A stretch of 36,729 nucleotides of DNA, from positions 1 through 36,729 of the forward strand of contig NZ_WTWY01000028.1 of NCBI RefSeq assembly GCF_009870825.1. The letters are read 5' to 3'. The notes below the pieces were generated by a model, which was not told the origin of the DNA, ran no database searches, and worked only from the letters and a program-made list of their open reading frames with translations. A program made the position numbers and the translations under genes. The stretch comes from Paenibacillus sp. USDA918EY. GTDB lineage: Bacteria; Bacillota; Bacilli; Paenibacillales; Paenibacillaceae. Positions 5,254 to 12,001 of the stretch are shown here, piece by piece (within the stretch, counting starts at the first letter, position 1; each line of letters opens with the position of its first letter).

Positions 5254-6450
5254 ATGAAAAATAATATCAAAGTCGGCGTGATCGGTCTTGGCGCCCGCGG
5301 GATGGGGCTGCTGACGGCCGTGATTCTACCTATGGACGGCGTGGAGGTCGCGGCCGTTTGCGACAAATACCAGGACCGCGGGGAAGCCGCGGCGAAAGCG
5401 GTTGCAGAAAAAGGGGGCAAGCGTCCGTTTGTGACCCGGGATTACCGCGAGGTTCTGGCGCTGGGAGAACTTGATGCGGTGGTGATCGGCGCTTCGTGGG
5501 CGGATCATATCGACATTGCGGTAGCGGCGATGGAAGCCGGCATTTATGCCGCATGCGAGGTAGGCGGAGCTTATTCCGTCCAAGAGTGCTGGAAGCTCGT
5601 CGAAGCGTACGAACGAACCCGGGTGCCGTGCATGATCATGGAAAACTGCTGTTACGGCCGGGACGAAATGATGGTTTTGAATATGGTGAAGCAGGGCGTT
5701 CTTGGCGATATCGTGCATTGTGCGGGCGGCTATCATCATGATTTGAGAAGCGAGATCGCTTTTGGAAAAGAAAACCGGCATTACCGTTTGAACAACTATA
5801 TCCATCGCAATTGCGAAAATTACCCGACGCATGAAATCGGGCCGATCGCCCGCATTTTGAACATCAATCACGGCAACCGCATGGTTTCGCTGGTTTCGAT
5901 GGCATCCAAGTCGAAAGGGATGCAGGAGTATATCCGCAAGGAAAAAAGCGGCGATGCGGAGCTGATGCAAACCGAATTCATGCAGGGCGATATCGTTACG
6001 ACCGTCATTAAATGCGCGCATGGCGAAACGATCACGATTACGCTCGATACGACGCTGCCGCGTTATTACTCCCGGGGATTTACCGTACGCGGAACAAAAG
6101 GCATGTACATGGAGGACAACCATTCGATTTATTTGGACGATATGCATGAGGAATTCCACATGGACTGGAAAAAACAATGGGGCAACGTCGAGCGGTTCCG
6201 GGAACAATACGAGCATCCGGTATGGAAAAAATATATCGAAGAAGGCGTCAAGGGAGGCCATGACGGCATGGATTGGCTCGTGTTCAAAGACTTTTTCGAC
6301 AGCGTGAAACAAGGAACGGGCACGCCGCTTGACGTATACGACATGGCTGCTTGGATGTGCATCTCCGCATTGTCGGAGGAGTCCATTGCCTTGGGCGGAC
6401 ATCCGGTAGCGATTCCCGATTTTACCAACGGTAAATGGATGACCCGATAA
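5254..6450 (+). CDS. Gfo/Idh/MocA family oxidoreductase, GH109-like
   Basis: A 398-residue cytosolic NAD(P)-binding protein. The Rossmann motif VGVIGLGARG (about residues 7-16) is followed by the Gfo/Idh/MocA C-terminal domain. MENCCYGR, GGYHHDLR and YPTHEIGPIARILNINHGNRM strongly resemble the GH109 branch, whose known members hydrolyse alpha-N-acetylgalactosaminides by an NAD-dependent oxidation-elimination mechanism. Unlike many GH109 enzymes it has no Tat or Sec signal, so the substrate would be inside the cell. GGGAGG precedes the ATG. It is transcribed alone from 5182-5210 and ends at a terminator at 6465. Other sugar dehydrogenases in this family look similar, so substrate is uncertain. 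Confidence 0.85.
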   Translation: MKNNIKVGVIGLGARGMGLLTAVILPMDGVEVAAVCDKYQDRGEAAAKAVAEKGGKRPFVTRDYREVLALGELDAVVIGASWADHIDIAVAAMEAGIYAACEVGGAYSVQECWKLVEAYERTRVPCMIMENCCYGRDEMMVLNMVKQGVLGDIVHCAGGYHHDLRSEIAFGKENRHYRLNNYIHRNCENYPTHEIGPIARILNINHGNRMVSLVSMASKSKGMQEYIRKEKSGDAELMQTEFMQGDIVTTVIKCAHGETITITLDTTLPRYYSRGFTVRGTKGMYMEDNHSIYLDDMHEEFHMDWKKQWGNVERFREQYEHPVWKKYIEEGVKGGHDGMDWLVFKDFFDSVKQGTGTPLDVYDMAAWMCISALSEESIALGGHPVAIPDFTNGKWMTR

Positions 6451-6464
6451 TCGTGGCTCATTTC

Positions 6465-6504
6465 AAAAGGCCGGCAACCAATCTGAGGCTGCACGGCCTT
6501 TTTC
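6465..6504 (+). terminator. Rho-independent terminator
   Basis: AAAAGGCCG pairs with CGGCCTTTTT across a 22-nt loop region, directly after the oxidoreductase gene. Confidence 0.75.
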
Positions 6505-6512
6505 GTCGCATG

Positions 6513-6541
6513 TTGACAATGGAAATGAACCGTGATAATAT
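6513..6541 (+). promoter_or_regulatory. Consensus sigma-A promoter of the WrbA-like gene
   Basis: TTGACA (6513-6518), exactly 17 bp, TAATAT (6536-6541). This is the best vegetative promoter in the window. The 5' leader is about 170 nt. Confidence 0.85.
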
Positions 6542-6597
6542 TATCTCATATTAAAGATAAATGATATCAAGATATATTTTTTTGGACATTTATCTTT
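6534..6597 (+). promoter_or_regulatory. Dyad-rich operator region in front of the WrbA-like gene
   Basis: GATAATATTATC at 6534-6545 is a perfect 12-bp palindrome over the -10 element. TTATCT at 6541-6546 pairs with AGATAA at 6555-6560, and AAAGATAAATG (6553-6563) is a perfect inverted repeat of CATTTATCTTT (6587-6597). The repeated GATAA/TTATC half-sites suggest one or more repressor dimers covering the start of transcription; a leader hairpin is also possible. The regulator cannot be named. Confidence 0.55.
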
Positions 6598-6720
6598 ATT
6601 TTAAAATATATAATGTTAAGGTTATTCCCGGGAAACGAACCATTAACGTTAAGCGAAGAATACTTCCTACGGCACCATGGCAAAATAACAAAATCCATAT
6701 TCAAAAAAGGAGAATTCGAG

Positions 6721-7338
6721 ATGGCAAATGTAAACACGGCGGTCATTTATTACAGCTCCGGCGGCACGAACTATCAGCTCGCGCAATGGGCCGCGGAAGG
6801 CGCAAAACAAGCAGGCTCCGAAGTCAAATTGCTGAAAGTGGCGGAAACCGCTCCGCAGTCCGCGATCGACTCCAATCCGGCTTGGAAAGCGAATCATGAT
6901 GCAACGCAGCATATTCCCGAAGCAAGCATGGCCGACCTGGAATGGGCCGACGCCATCATCTTCAGCATGCCTACACGGTTCGGCAACATGCCGGTGCAAA
7001 TGAAGCAGTTCCTCGACCTGACCGGAGGGCTTTGGTTCCACGGGAAGCTGGCGAATAAAGTCGTCAGCGCGATGGCTTCGGCGCAAAATCCGCATGGCGG
7101 CCAGGAGGAAACGATCCTCTCCTTGTATACGAGCATGTACCACTGGGGAGCGATCGTGGCCGCGCCGGGATATACGGATCCTTCGCTTTTCGCCGCAGGC
7201 GGCAACCCTTACGGCACGTCGGTAACGGTCGGCCAGGACGGAAAAATGATCGAAGACGTCAAGGAAGCCGTTCTGCATCAGGCCAAGCGCACGGCAACCG
7301 TTGCGGGTTGGGTGAAAGCGGGTTTGGGCAAACAGTAA
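6721..7338 (+). CDS. wrbA: WrbA-type NAD(P)H:quinone oxidoreductase
   Basis: A 205-residue flavodoxin-like enzyme that reduces quinones by two electrons using NAD(P)H, avoiding semiquinone radicals. ATG at 6721 follows AAAGGAG. The FMN phosphate loop is YYSSGGTNYQLA (about residues 10-21). MPTRFGNMPVQMKQFLDLTGGLW and SAQNPHGGQEETILSLYTSMYHWG are typical of type IV quinone reductases, and the C-terminal GGNPYGTS is conserved. The upstream control region is unusually elaborate, consistent with induction by quinone or electrophile stress, as for related genes in Bacillus. It is a single gene between terminators at 6465 and 7381. Confidence 0.92.
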   Translation: MANVNTAVIYYSSGGTNYQLAQWAAEGAKQAGSEVKLLKVAETAPQSAIDSNPAWKANHDATQHIPEASMADLEWADAIIFSMPTRFGNMPVQMKQFLDLTGGLWFHGKLANKVVSAMASAQNPHGGQEETILSLYTSMYHWGAIVAAPGYTDPSLFAAGGNPYGTSVTVGQDGKMIEDVKEAVLHQAKRTATVAGWVKAGLGKQ

Positions 7339-7380
7339 TCCGGAAAGCGGGATGAAGAGTTTCTCCAAAAATTTGCATCC

Positions 7381-7425
7381 AAAAAGGCTGGTCCTTGGGA
7401 TGATCTCCCAGGGCCAGCCTTTTTG
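7381..7425. terminator. Strong bidirectional terminator
   Basis: AAAAAGGCTGGTCCTTGGGA pairs almost completely with TCCCAGGGCCAGCCTTTTT. It serves the convergent WrbA-like and phosphodiester glycosidase genes. Confidence 0.9.
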
Positions 7426-7486
7426 GCGTATACGGAACCTCAGGCAAGAGGCTCTTTTTTATAACATCAGAAAGTAGACGTTTTTC

Positions 7487-8626
7487 TTATTGTACTTTTA
7501 CGACGATGGCATTGCTGATTTGGCGTCCGGGCGTAGTCAAATACTTGCCGTTGTAATACAGTCCGCTCGATGCGCCTCCGTCCAAGTTCATCGCCTGATA
7601 GGCGCCCGCCTGGCGCATAATTTCCGCAAGCTGCGGAATCGTCGCCCCGCCGGTCGTGAGCAAAATCAACCGATGGTCCTTCGTGATGCCGAGAGCGCTG
7701 CGGGCGCCGCCTCCCGTCAATATTTTCGGGTCTTTGAAGCCCTCCTGCTTCACGTTCAGCGAGACTTTCCCGTTCAGAACCAGGCGCGGTCCGGCCTGAA
7801 GCCCGCCTTCAATGCGTCCCTGCTCAAAATGGGTCTTGAAGGCGGAGCCGGAAATCAGGCTAGGAAGCTGATTTTTGTCGTAGGTGAACATGGCGCGCTG
7901 ATCGCCCGGGCTCGCCATCTTGATGGCACCCTTGCTTAAAATGTACCCGTATGGAGCCTTGTAGCTGGCGTTCGTGTACGCGTCAAAGAAGGTTCCGTTG
8001 ATGGCGACCGCCGCGCCGCTGCGTCTGGCGATGCTGCCGAGATCCTCAACCTTGCCCGGCGTATTGCCCGCGAGCACCACATCCAGCTGAACCTTTGGAT
8101 TCATAAGGTCGACGGTTACCATCTGTACGTTAAACGAACGTGAGCCGACCTTGAGGGTTTTCCTTTCGTTTACGACCGGGTTGGACTCGGCTCTGCCGTT
8201 GTTCCGCGCGACGACGGGAAGAACCTCGGACGAGCCGTTGGCGGCAACGGTCACCGCGTTGCTGTCTTGATGCCATGTCAGCCTGTATCCGAGCTCTTGG
8301 CTTATGAGCTGAGCAGGCACGTAGACGATGCCGTTGTCCCGATGCGGCGCATCCTGAAGGGAAACGGAGCTGCCGTTGACGACGGCCGTTTTTTGCCCGA
8401 GGGTCATCGTGATGTTCGTGGAGCCATGCGTTATTTCAATCCGCTTTGCGGCGTCGTCCCACTGGACTCGGGTGCCGTCGAAACCGTTAAGGAAACGGAC
8501 GGGCAAAAACGAATGGCTGCTTTTGGCATCCATGATGACCACATTCCTTGCCGGCGCCGCTGCCTCGGCGGAAGGCATCAAGAAGATGAATGCGACCAAT
8601 AAAAACGCGATCGATTTTTTGAACAT
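7487..8626 (-). CDS. Secreted phosphodiester glycosidase (NAGPA domain) with copper-amine-oxidase-N domain
   Basis: A 379-residue exported protein. ATG at 8626 follows AAAGGGG; an in-frame ATG at 8665 has no ribosome site and would hide the signal peptide (MFKKSIAFLLVAFIFLMP, cleavage near AEA). Residues about 25-125 form a copper-amine-oxidase-N stalk (FLPVRFLNGF, VYVPAQLISQELGY). The C-terminal 230 residues are a phosphodiester glycosidase domain: AINGTFFDAY, GYILSKG, RSALGIT, and MNLDGGASSGLYY near the end. The domain is named after the human enzyme that uncovers mannose-6-phosphate; bacterial members are thought to act on cell-wall or exopolysaccharide phosphodiesters. The stalk suggests attachment to the wall. 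Confidence 0.88.
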   Translation of the reverse strand: MFKKSIAFLLVAFIFLMPSAEAAAPARNVVIMDAKSSHSFLPVRFLNGFDGTRVQWDDAAKRIEITHGSTNITMTLGQKTAVVNGSSVSLQDAPHRDNGIVYVPAQLISQELGYRLTWHQDSNAVTVAANGSSEVLPVVARNNGRAESNPVVNERKTLKVGSRSFNVQMVTVDLMNPKVQLDVVLAGNTPGKVEDLGSIARRSGAAVAINGTFFDAYTNASYKAPYGYILSKGAIKMASPGDQRAMFTYDKNQLPSLISGSAFKTHFEQGRIEGGLQAGPRLVLNGKVSLNVKQEGFKDPKILTGGGARSALGITKDHRLILLTTGGATIPQLAEIMRQAGAYQAMNLDGGASSGLYYNGKYLTTPGRQISNAIVVKVQ

Positions 8627-8736
8627 GCTGCTGAAATCCCCTTTTGTATGATTTTTTTCCTGCATGTGTAATATCGGTCAAATCATACTTTCGTTGAATA
8701 GGGGATGGGACTTTATTCCCTTGTTTTAAGGAAGGA

Positions 8737-9513
8737 CTATTCCGCTACCCGCACGTAAAAGCGCTCGCCGTGCCTGTCCACAACGACGGGCGATTCAAAA
8801 AATGCGCTCAGGTTTTCCGCCGTCAAAACATCTTCCGTCTTTCCGCTTCCGACTGCTTCGCCGCGTCTCATAAGCAGCACATGGCTGAATGCGGGCAAAA
8901 TTTCCTCCGTATGGTGCGTCACATAGATCAAGGTCGGCGCATCCGGCCGGCGCATGAGCTCCGCAATGCTCTCCAGCAAACGCTCCCGCGAAAAAATATC
9001 CAGCCCGTTGCAGGGCTCATCCAAAATCAAAATGCGGGGATTTGCCATCAATGCGCGGGCAATGAGAAGCTTTTGCTTTTCGCCTTGGGAGCAGGTCCGG
9101 TATTCCCGGTCCCACAGATGGCCGCAGCCCAGCGTCGTCATCAGCCCGCGCGCCCGCTCGTAGTCGTCGTCGCTCGTTTGATCGTACAGGCCGATGGTGG
9201 CGTGTTTGCCGCTAATGACGATATGCTGGGTGCGGTCCGACGCGTACAGCCGCTCCTGGAACGAGTTGCTGACCCAGCCGATCGATTTGCGCAGCTCGCG
9301 CAGGTCGACTTCGCCGAACAGATGGCCAAGCACGCGCACCGAACCCTCCGATGGCCAAATATAGCCGTTGACGATGTTCAGCAGCGTCGTTTTGCCGGAG
9401 CCGTTCAGACCTAGCAGCGCCCAATGCTCCCCCGGTTTGACCTGCCAGCTGACATCCTTCATGAGCGTATGCTGCCCGTTTCGCCATGTGATGTTTTTGA
9501 TATCGATGACCAT
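8737..9513 (-). CDS. ylmA: Stand-alone ABC transporter ATP-binding protein, YlmA-like
   Basis: A 258-residue ATPase. ATG at 9513 follows GAGGAG at good spacing on the minus strand, whereas the longer frame to 9588 has no such site. Walker A is GLNGSGKTT, the signature is CSQGEKQK (a divergent form of LSGGQ) and Walker B is ILILDEPCNGLD, followed by the switch His in VTHHTEEI. It resembles B. subtilis YlmA and the half-ATPases of the ModF type. No permease or binding-protein gene is adjacent, so its partner is unknown or it may act without a membrane component. The family is certain; the role is not. Confidence 0.85.
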   Translation of the reverse strand: MVIDIKNITWRNGQHTLMKDVSWQVKPGEHWALLGLNGSGKTTLLNIVNGYIWPSEGSVRVLGHLFGEVDLRELRKSIGWVSNSFQERLYASDRTQHIVISGKHATIGLYDQTSDDDYERARGLMTTLGCGHLWDREYRTCSQGEKQKLLIARALMANPRILILDEPCNGLDIFSRERLLESIAELMRRPDAPTLIYVTHHTEEILPAFSHVLLMRRGEAVGSGKTEDVLTAENLSAFFESPVVVDRHGERFYVRVAE

Positions 9514-9707
9514 ATCGTAACTCCTCTCTCCAATCCCGGTTAAAAATCGTTGTTCTTCACATGTTAAAACAAATTCGCGCGCTGTCAATAGCGCAGTCCC
9601 GCATTGAAGCGAAATGACAGTGCCTTCCTTAAACCGGGTTTCCTTTTATCTTACCGGCTGCCGGGGCCGATGTCGCCGCGATAATTGCTGGCCTCGAAAG
9701 CTTTTTT

Positions 9708-9716
9708 TGCTATAAT
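9708..9716 (+). promoter_or_regulatory. Extended -10 promoter of the AraC-type gene
   Basis: TGC TATAAT at 9708-9716. The start codon at 9736 is only about 13 nt after the predicted transcription start, leaving just enough room for the AGGTGA ribosome site. Confidence 0.55.
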
Positions 9717-9735
9717 GTCAACAGGTGAAGCGAAC

Positions 9736-10527
9736 ATGGAGATGAGCATTCGAACGGAACGGATCGAACTTTTTAAAGGCGCGGACCGGTTTGCGAACCG
9801 CTCCCACCGCCATGGGCATTGGTACCAGGTGACGGTTCCGGTCCAAGGCACATGCCATTTTACGATGGAAAACAAACCGTATCGGCTGCATGAGGGCCAA
9901 AGCTTGATCCAGCATCCGGGTACGGAGCATCATTTTTGCCTCGATGCGGCGTCCAGCGTCATCGTCATCAAAATTCGGGAGGACGCGCTGCGGCCCGAAA
10001 ACGATGCCGGCGGATTGCCCGAATTCGCGGACCGGCAGCGGATCGATACCGGAGAGTTGTCCCGCCTGTTCCGCCGCTGGACGTCGGAGCTGATGTTCGG
10101 CGATTCCTTCGAGCCGCTTGCGGCGCAGGAGACGGAAACGCAGGTGCTGCATTATTTGCGGAAAACGCTACACGGCTCGCATCCGGTCGGCGGCGGCATC
10201 GGCGGGATGGTTCGGGACACGCATATACATCAGGTGCTCGAATATATGCATGCGAATTATGCGGAGGCCGTTTCGGTCGACGATCTGGCCTCGCTCGCCA
10301 GGCAAAGCCGCTTTCATTTTATCCGGAGCTTTCGCGACTGCACGGGCATTACCCCGTACCAGTATTTGCTGATGCTGCGGGTGGACCAAGCCAAACGGCG
10401 GCTTAAAAGTTCAACCGAGTCGGTGGCGGATATCAGCTGCAGCCTGGGATTTTCCTGCACGAGCCAGTTCCACCGCGCCTTTCTGAAATTCGCCGGCATG
10501 ACGCCGGGCGAGTTCAGGCGGAGCTAA
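9736..10527 (+). CDS. AraC family transcriptional regulator (cupin plus HTH)
   Basis: A 263-residue regulator. ATG at 9736 follows AGGTGA; the longer frame to 9685 would start inside the promoter. The N-terminal half is a cupin-like sensor (HRHGHWYQVTVPVQG, LHEGQSLIQHPGTEHHF). The C-terminal 100 residues carry two helix-turn-helix units of the AraC type (VDDLASLARQSRFHFIRSF; ISCSLGFSCTSQFHRAFLKFAGMTPGEFR). It is divergent from the ABC ATPase and upstream of a thioesterase. There is no nearby sugar operon, so the target could be the divergent ATPase, the thioesterase or a distant locus. Confidence 0.9.
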   Translation: MEMSIRTERIELFKGADRFANRSHRHGHWYQVTVPVQGTCHFTMENKPYRLHEGQSLIQHPGTEHHFCLDAASSVIVIKIREDALRPENDAGGLPEFADRQRIDTGELSRLFRRWTSELMFGDSFEPLAAQETETQVLHYLRKTLHGSHPVGGGIGGMVRDTHIHQVLEYMHANYAEAVSVDDLASLARQSRFHFIRSFRDCTGITPYQYLLMLRVDQAKRRLKSSTESVADISCSLGFSCTSQFHRAFLKFAGMTPGEFRRS

Positions 10528-10562
10528 GGGGGAGGGGCATCGGGTGAGGAAGCGGCGCCTGA

Positions 10563-10597
10563 GTTCCGCAGACCGCTCGGTGCGGAGCATGCTTTTT
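10563..10597 (+). terminator. Possible terminator after the AraC gene
   Basis: TCCGCA (10565-10570) pairs with TGCGGA (10581-10586), then GCATGC and six T. The stem is short, so this is tentative. Confidence 0.4.
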
Positions 10598-10620
10598 TCA
10601 AAAAAGAGGGGGATTTAGCG

Positions 10621-11088
10621 ATGCGCAAGGAAAGCTTTGTACAACCCGATCCGGCCGGGTGGCTTGAGAAGTTCCATTTTTCGATTCCGATCAAAGTGCG
10701 CTATTGCGAGACGGATATGCTTGGCCACGTGAACAACGTGAGTTACTTCATGTATTTCGAGCAGGGACGCATCGAATATTTCGAAAATTTAGGCTTGTTC
10801 GATTCGATGTTCGGCAAAGAAAAGGTAGCCGTCGTCGCGGATTTGGAATGCCAATACTTGGCGCAAATGTACCGCAGCGACAAAGTCCAGCTTCATGTGC
10901 GGGTGGCTTCGATCGGCAGATCGTCCCTGGACGTGGAATATGCGGTGGTGGCGGAAAACCTTTTAAAGGCTGCCGGACGCGGGGCGATCGTGCTGATCGA
11001 TGCGGGCAGCGGGAAAAGCACGCCGATTCCGGACGAAGTCCGGGAGACGATCGCCGCTTTCGAAAAGGAAGGCTTGAGCGGCGCCTGA
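10621..11088 (+). CDS. Acyl-CoA thioesterase, hotdog fold (4HBT family)
   Basis: A 155-residue protein. AGAGGGGG precedes the ATG. It contains the 4HBT signature VRYCETDMLGHVNNVSYFMYFEQGR, here given in parts: VRYCETDMLGHVNN around residues 26-39 with the probable catalytic Asp, then YFMYFEQGRIEYF. Enzymes of this family hydrolyse acyl-CoA thioesters, often for housekeeping or detoxification. The substrate cannot be predicted. RNase HI follows 43 bp downstream with its own strong ribosome site, so the two may be co-transcribed. Confidence 0.87.
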   Translation: MRKESFVQPDPAGWLEKFHFSIPIKVRYCETDMLGHVNNVSYFMYFEQGRIEYFENLGLFDSMFGKEKVAVVADLECQYLAQMYRSDKVQLHVRVASIGRSSLDVEYAVVAENLLKAAGRGAIVLIDAGSGKSTPIPDEVRETIAAFEKEGLSGA

Positions 11089-11131
11089 TCATTGCCGGGA
11101 AGCTTATTTTACTTAAGGAGTTACTGCATAT

Positions 11132-11791
11132 ATGGCAAAATCGAAATATTACGTCGTCTGGGAAGGGAAAAAGCCGGGGGTTTACGCGACCTGGGCGGAG
11201 TGCCAAACACAGGTGAACGGCTATGCGGACGCAAAATACAAATCGTACGAATCCCGCGCGGAAGCGGAAGCGGCGTTCAAAAGCGGCTGGAAGGGCAACT
11301 GGGGGCAGGGCAAATCTTCGGCTCCAAAAACCGCGGGCGGCGGGAAAAGCGGAGGCCGCGGACCTTCGCCGGCAGGCGAAGAAGAAATCGTCTACGACAG
11401 CATCTCGGTGGACGTCGGCACCCGCGGCAATCCCGGCCCGGTCGAATACAAAGGCGTCGATACGAAAACGGGGGAAATTTTGTTTTACGTCGGACCGATC
11501 GAAAACGGAACGAATAATTTAGGCGAATTTATCGCCATTGTGCACGCTTTGGCTTATTTGAAAAAGCTCGGCAGCAACAAAACCGTGTACACCGATTCCA
11601 AAACCGCCCTGGCTTGGGTCCGAAACAAAAAGCCTGCGACGACGCTGGCCCGAACCGAATCGACGCGCAAAATTTGGGAGCTGACCGACCGTGCGGTGCA
11701 GTGGCTCGAAAACAACCGGTACGAAAACAAAATTTTGAAGTGGAACACGGAAAAATGGGGGGAAATCAAGGCGGATTTCGGACGGAAGTAG
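11132..11791 (+). CDS. rnhA: Ribonuclease HI with viroplasmin-like N-terminal hybrid-binding domain
   Basis: A 219-residue enzyme that degrades the RNA strand of RNA-DNA hybrids. AAGGAG precedes ATG 11132. Residues 1-50 (KYYVVWEGKKPGVYATWAEC) are the viroplasmin/RNase H1 N-terminal hybrid-binding domain. A Gly/Ser/Lys-rich linker of about 30 residues follows. The catalytic domain keeps all four acidic residues: D94 (SVDVG), E132 (LGEF), D155 (TDSK) and D215 (EIKADFGRK). It is very similar to the structurally characterised Bacillus halodurans RNase H1. No anomaly except the long low-complexity linker. Confidence 0.95.
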   Translation: MAKSKYYVVWEGKKPGVYATWAECQTQVNGYADAKYKSYESRAEAEAAFKSGWKGNWGQGKSSAPKTAGGGKSGGRGPSPAGEEEIVYDSISVDVGTRGNPGPVEYKGVDTKTGEILFYVGPIENGTNNLGEFIAIVHALAYLKKLGSNKTVYTDSKTALAWVRNKKPATTLARTESTRKIWELTDRAVQWLENNRYENKILKWNTEKWGEIKADFGRK

Positions 11792-11897
11792 TCCGAGGCA
11801 TGCTATGCATGCGGACAAGCCGGCTCCGGGGATCGAGCCTGAAGGCGAGGGTTCTTCGGCATCAACCGTTTCGAATGGATGCCCCACAAGCAAACCG

Positions 11898-11943
11898 AAG
11901 AGCCGTTCCAAGGTCAAAAGCGACCTTGAGGACGGCTCTTTGT
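11898..11943 (+). terminator. Rho-independent terminator after RNase HI
   Basis: AAGAGCCGTTCCAAGGTC pairs with GACCTTGAGGACGGCTCTT, allowing two small mismatches, then TTG. It lies between convergent genes and could also serve the minus strand. Confidence 0.75.
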
Positions 11944-12001
11944 CGTTGCCGGTGACACATCTCAAACGGACGGAACGCGTGTTGAGAGGGAAACCCCGCC
12001 G

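Noticed and set aside
5326..6402. 358-codon minus-strand frame
   Set aside because: Lies entirely antisense to the GH109-like gene; low-complexity His/Arg-rich translation typical of a shadow of a GC-rich gene.
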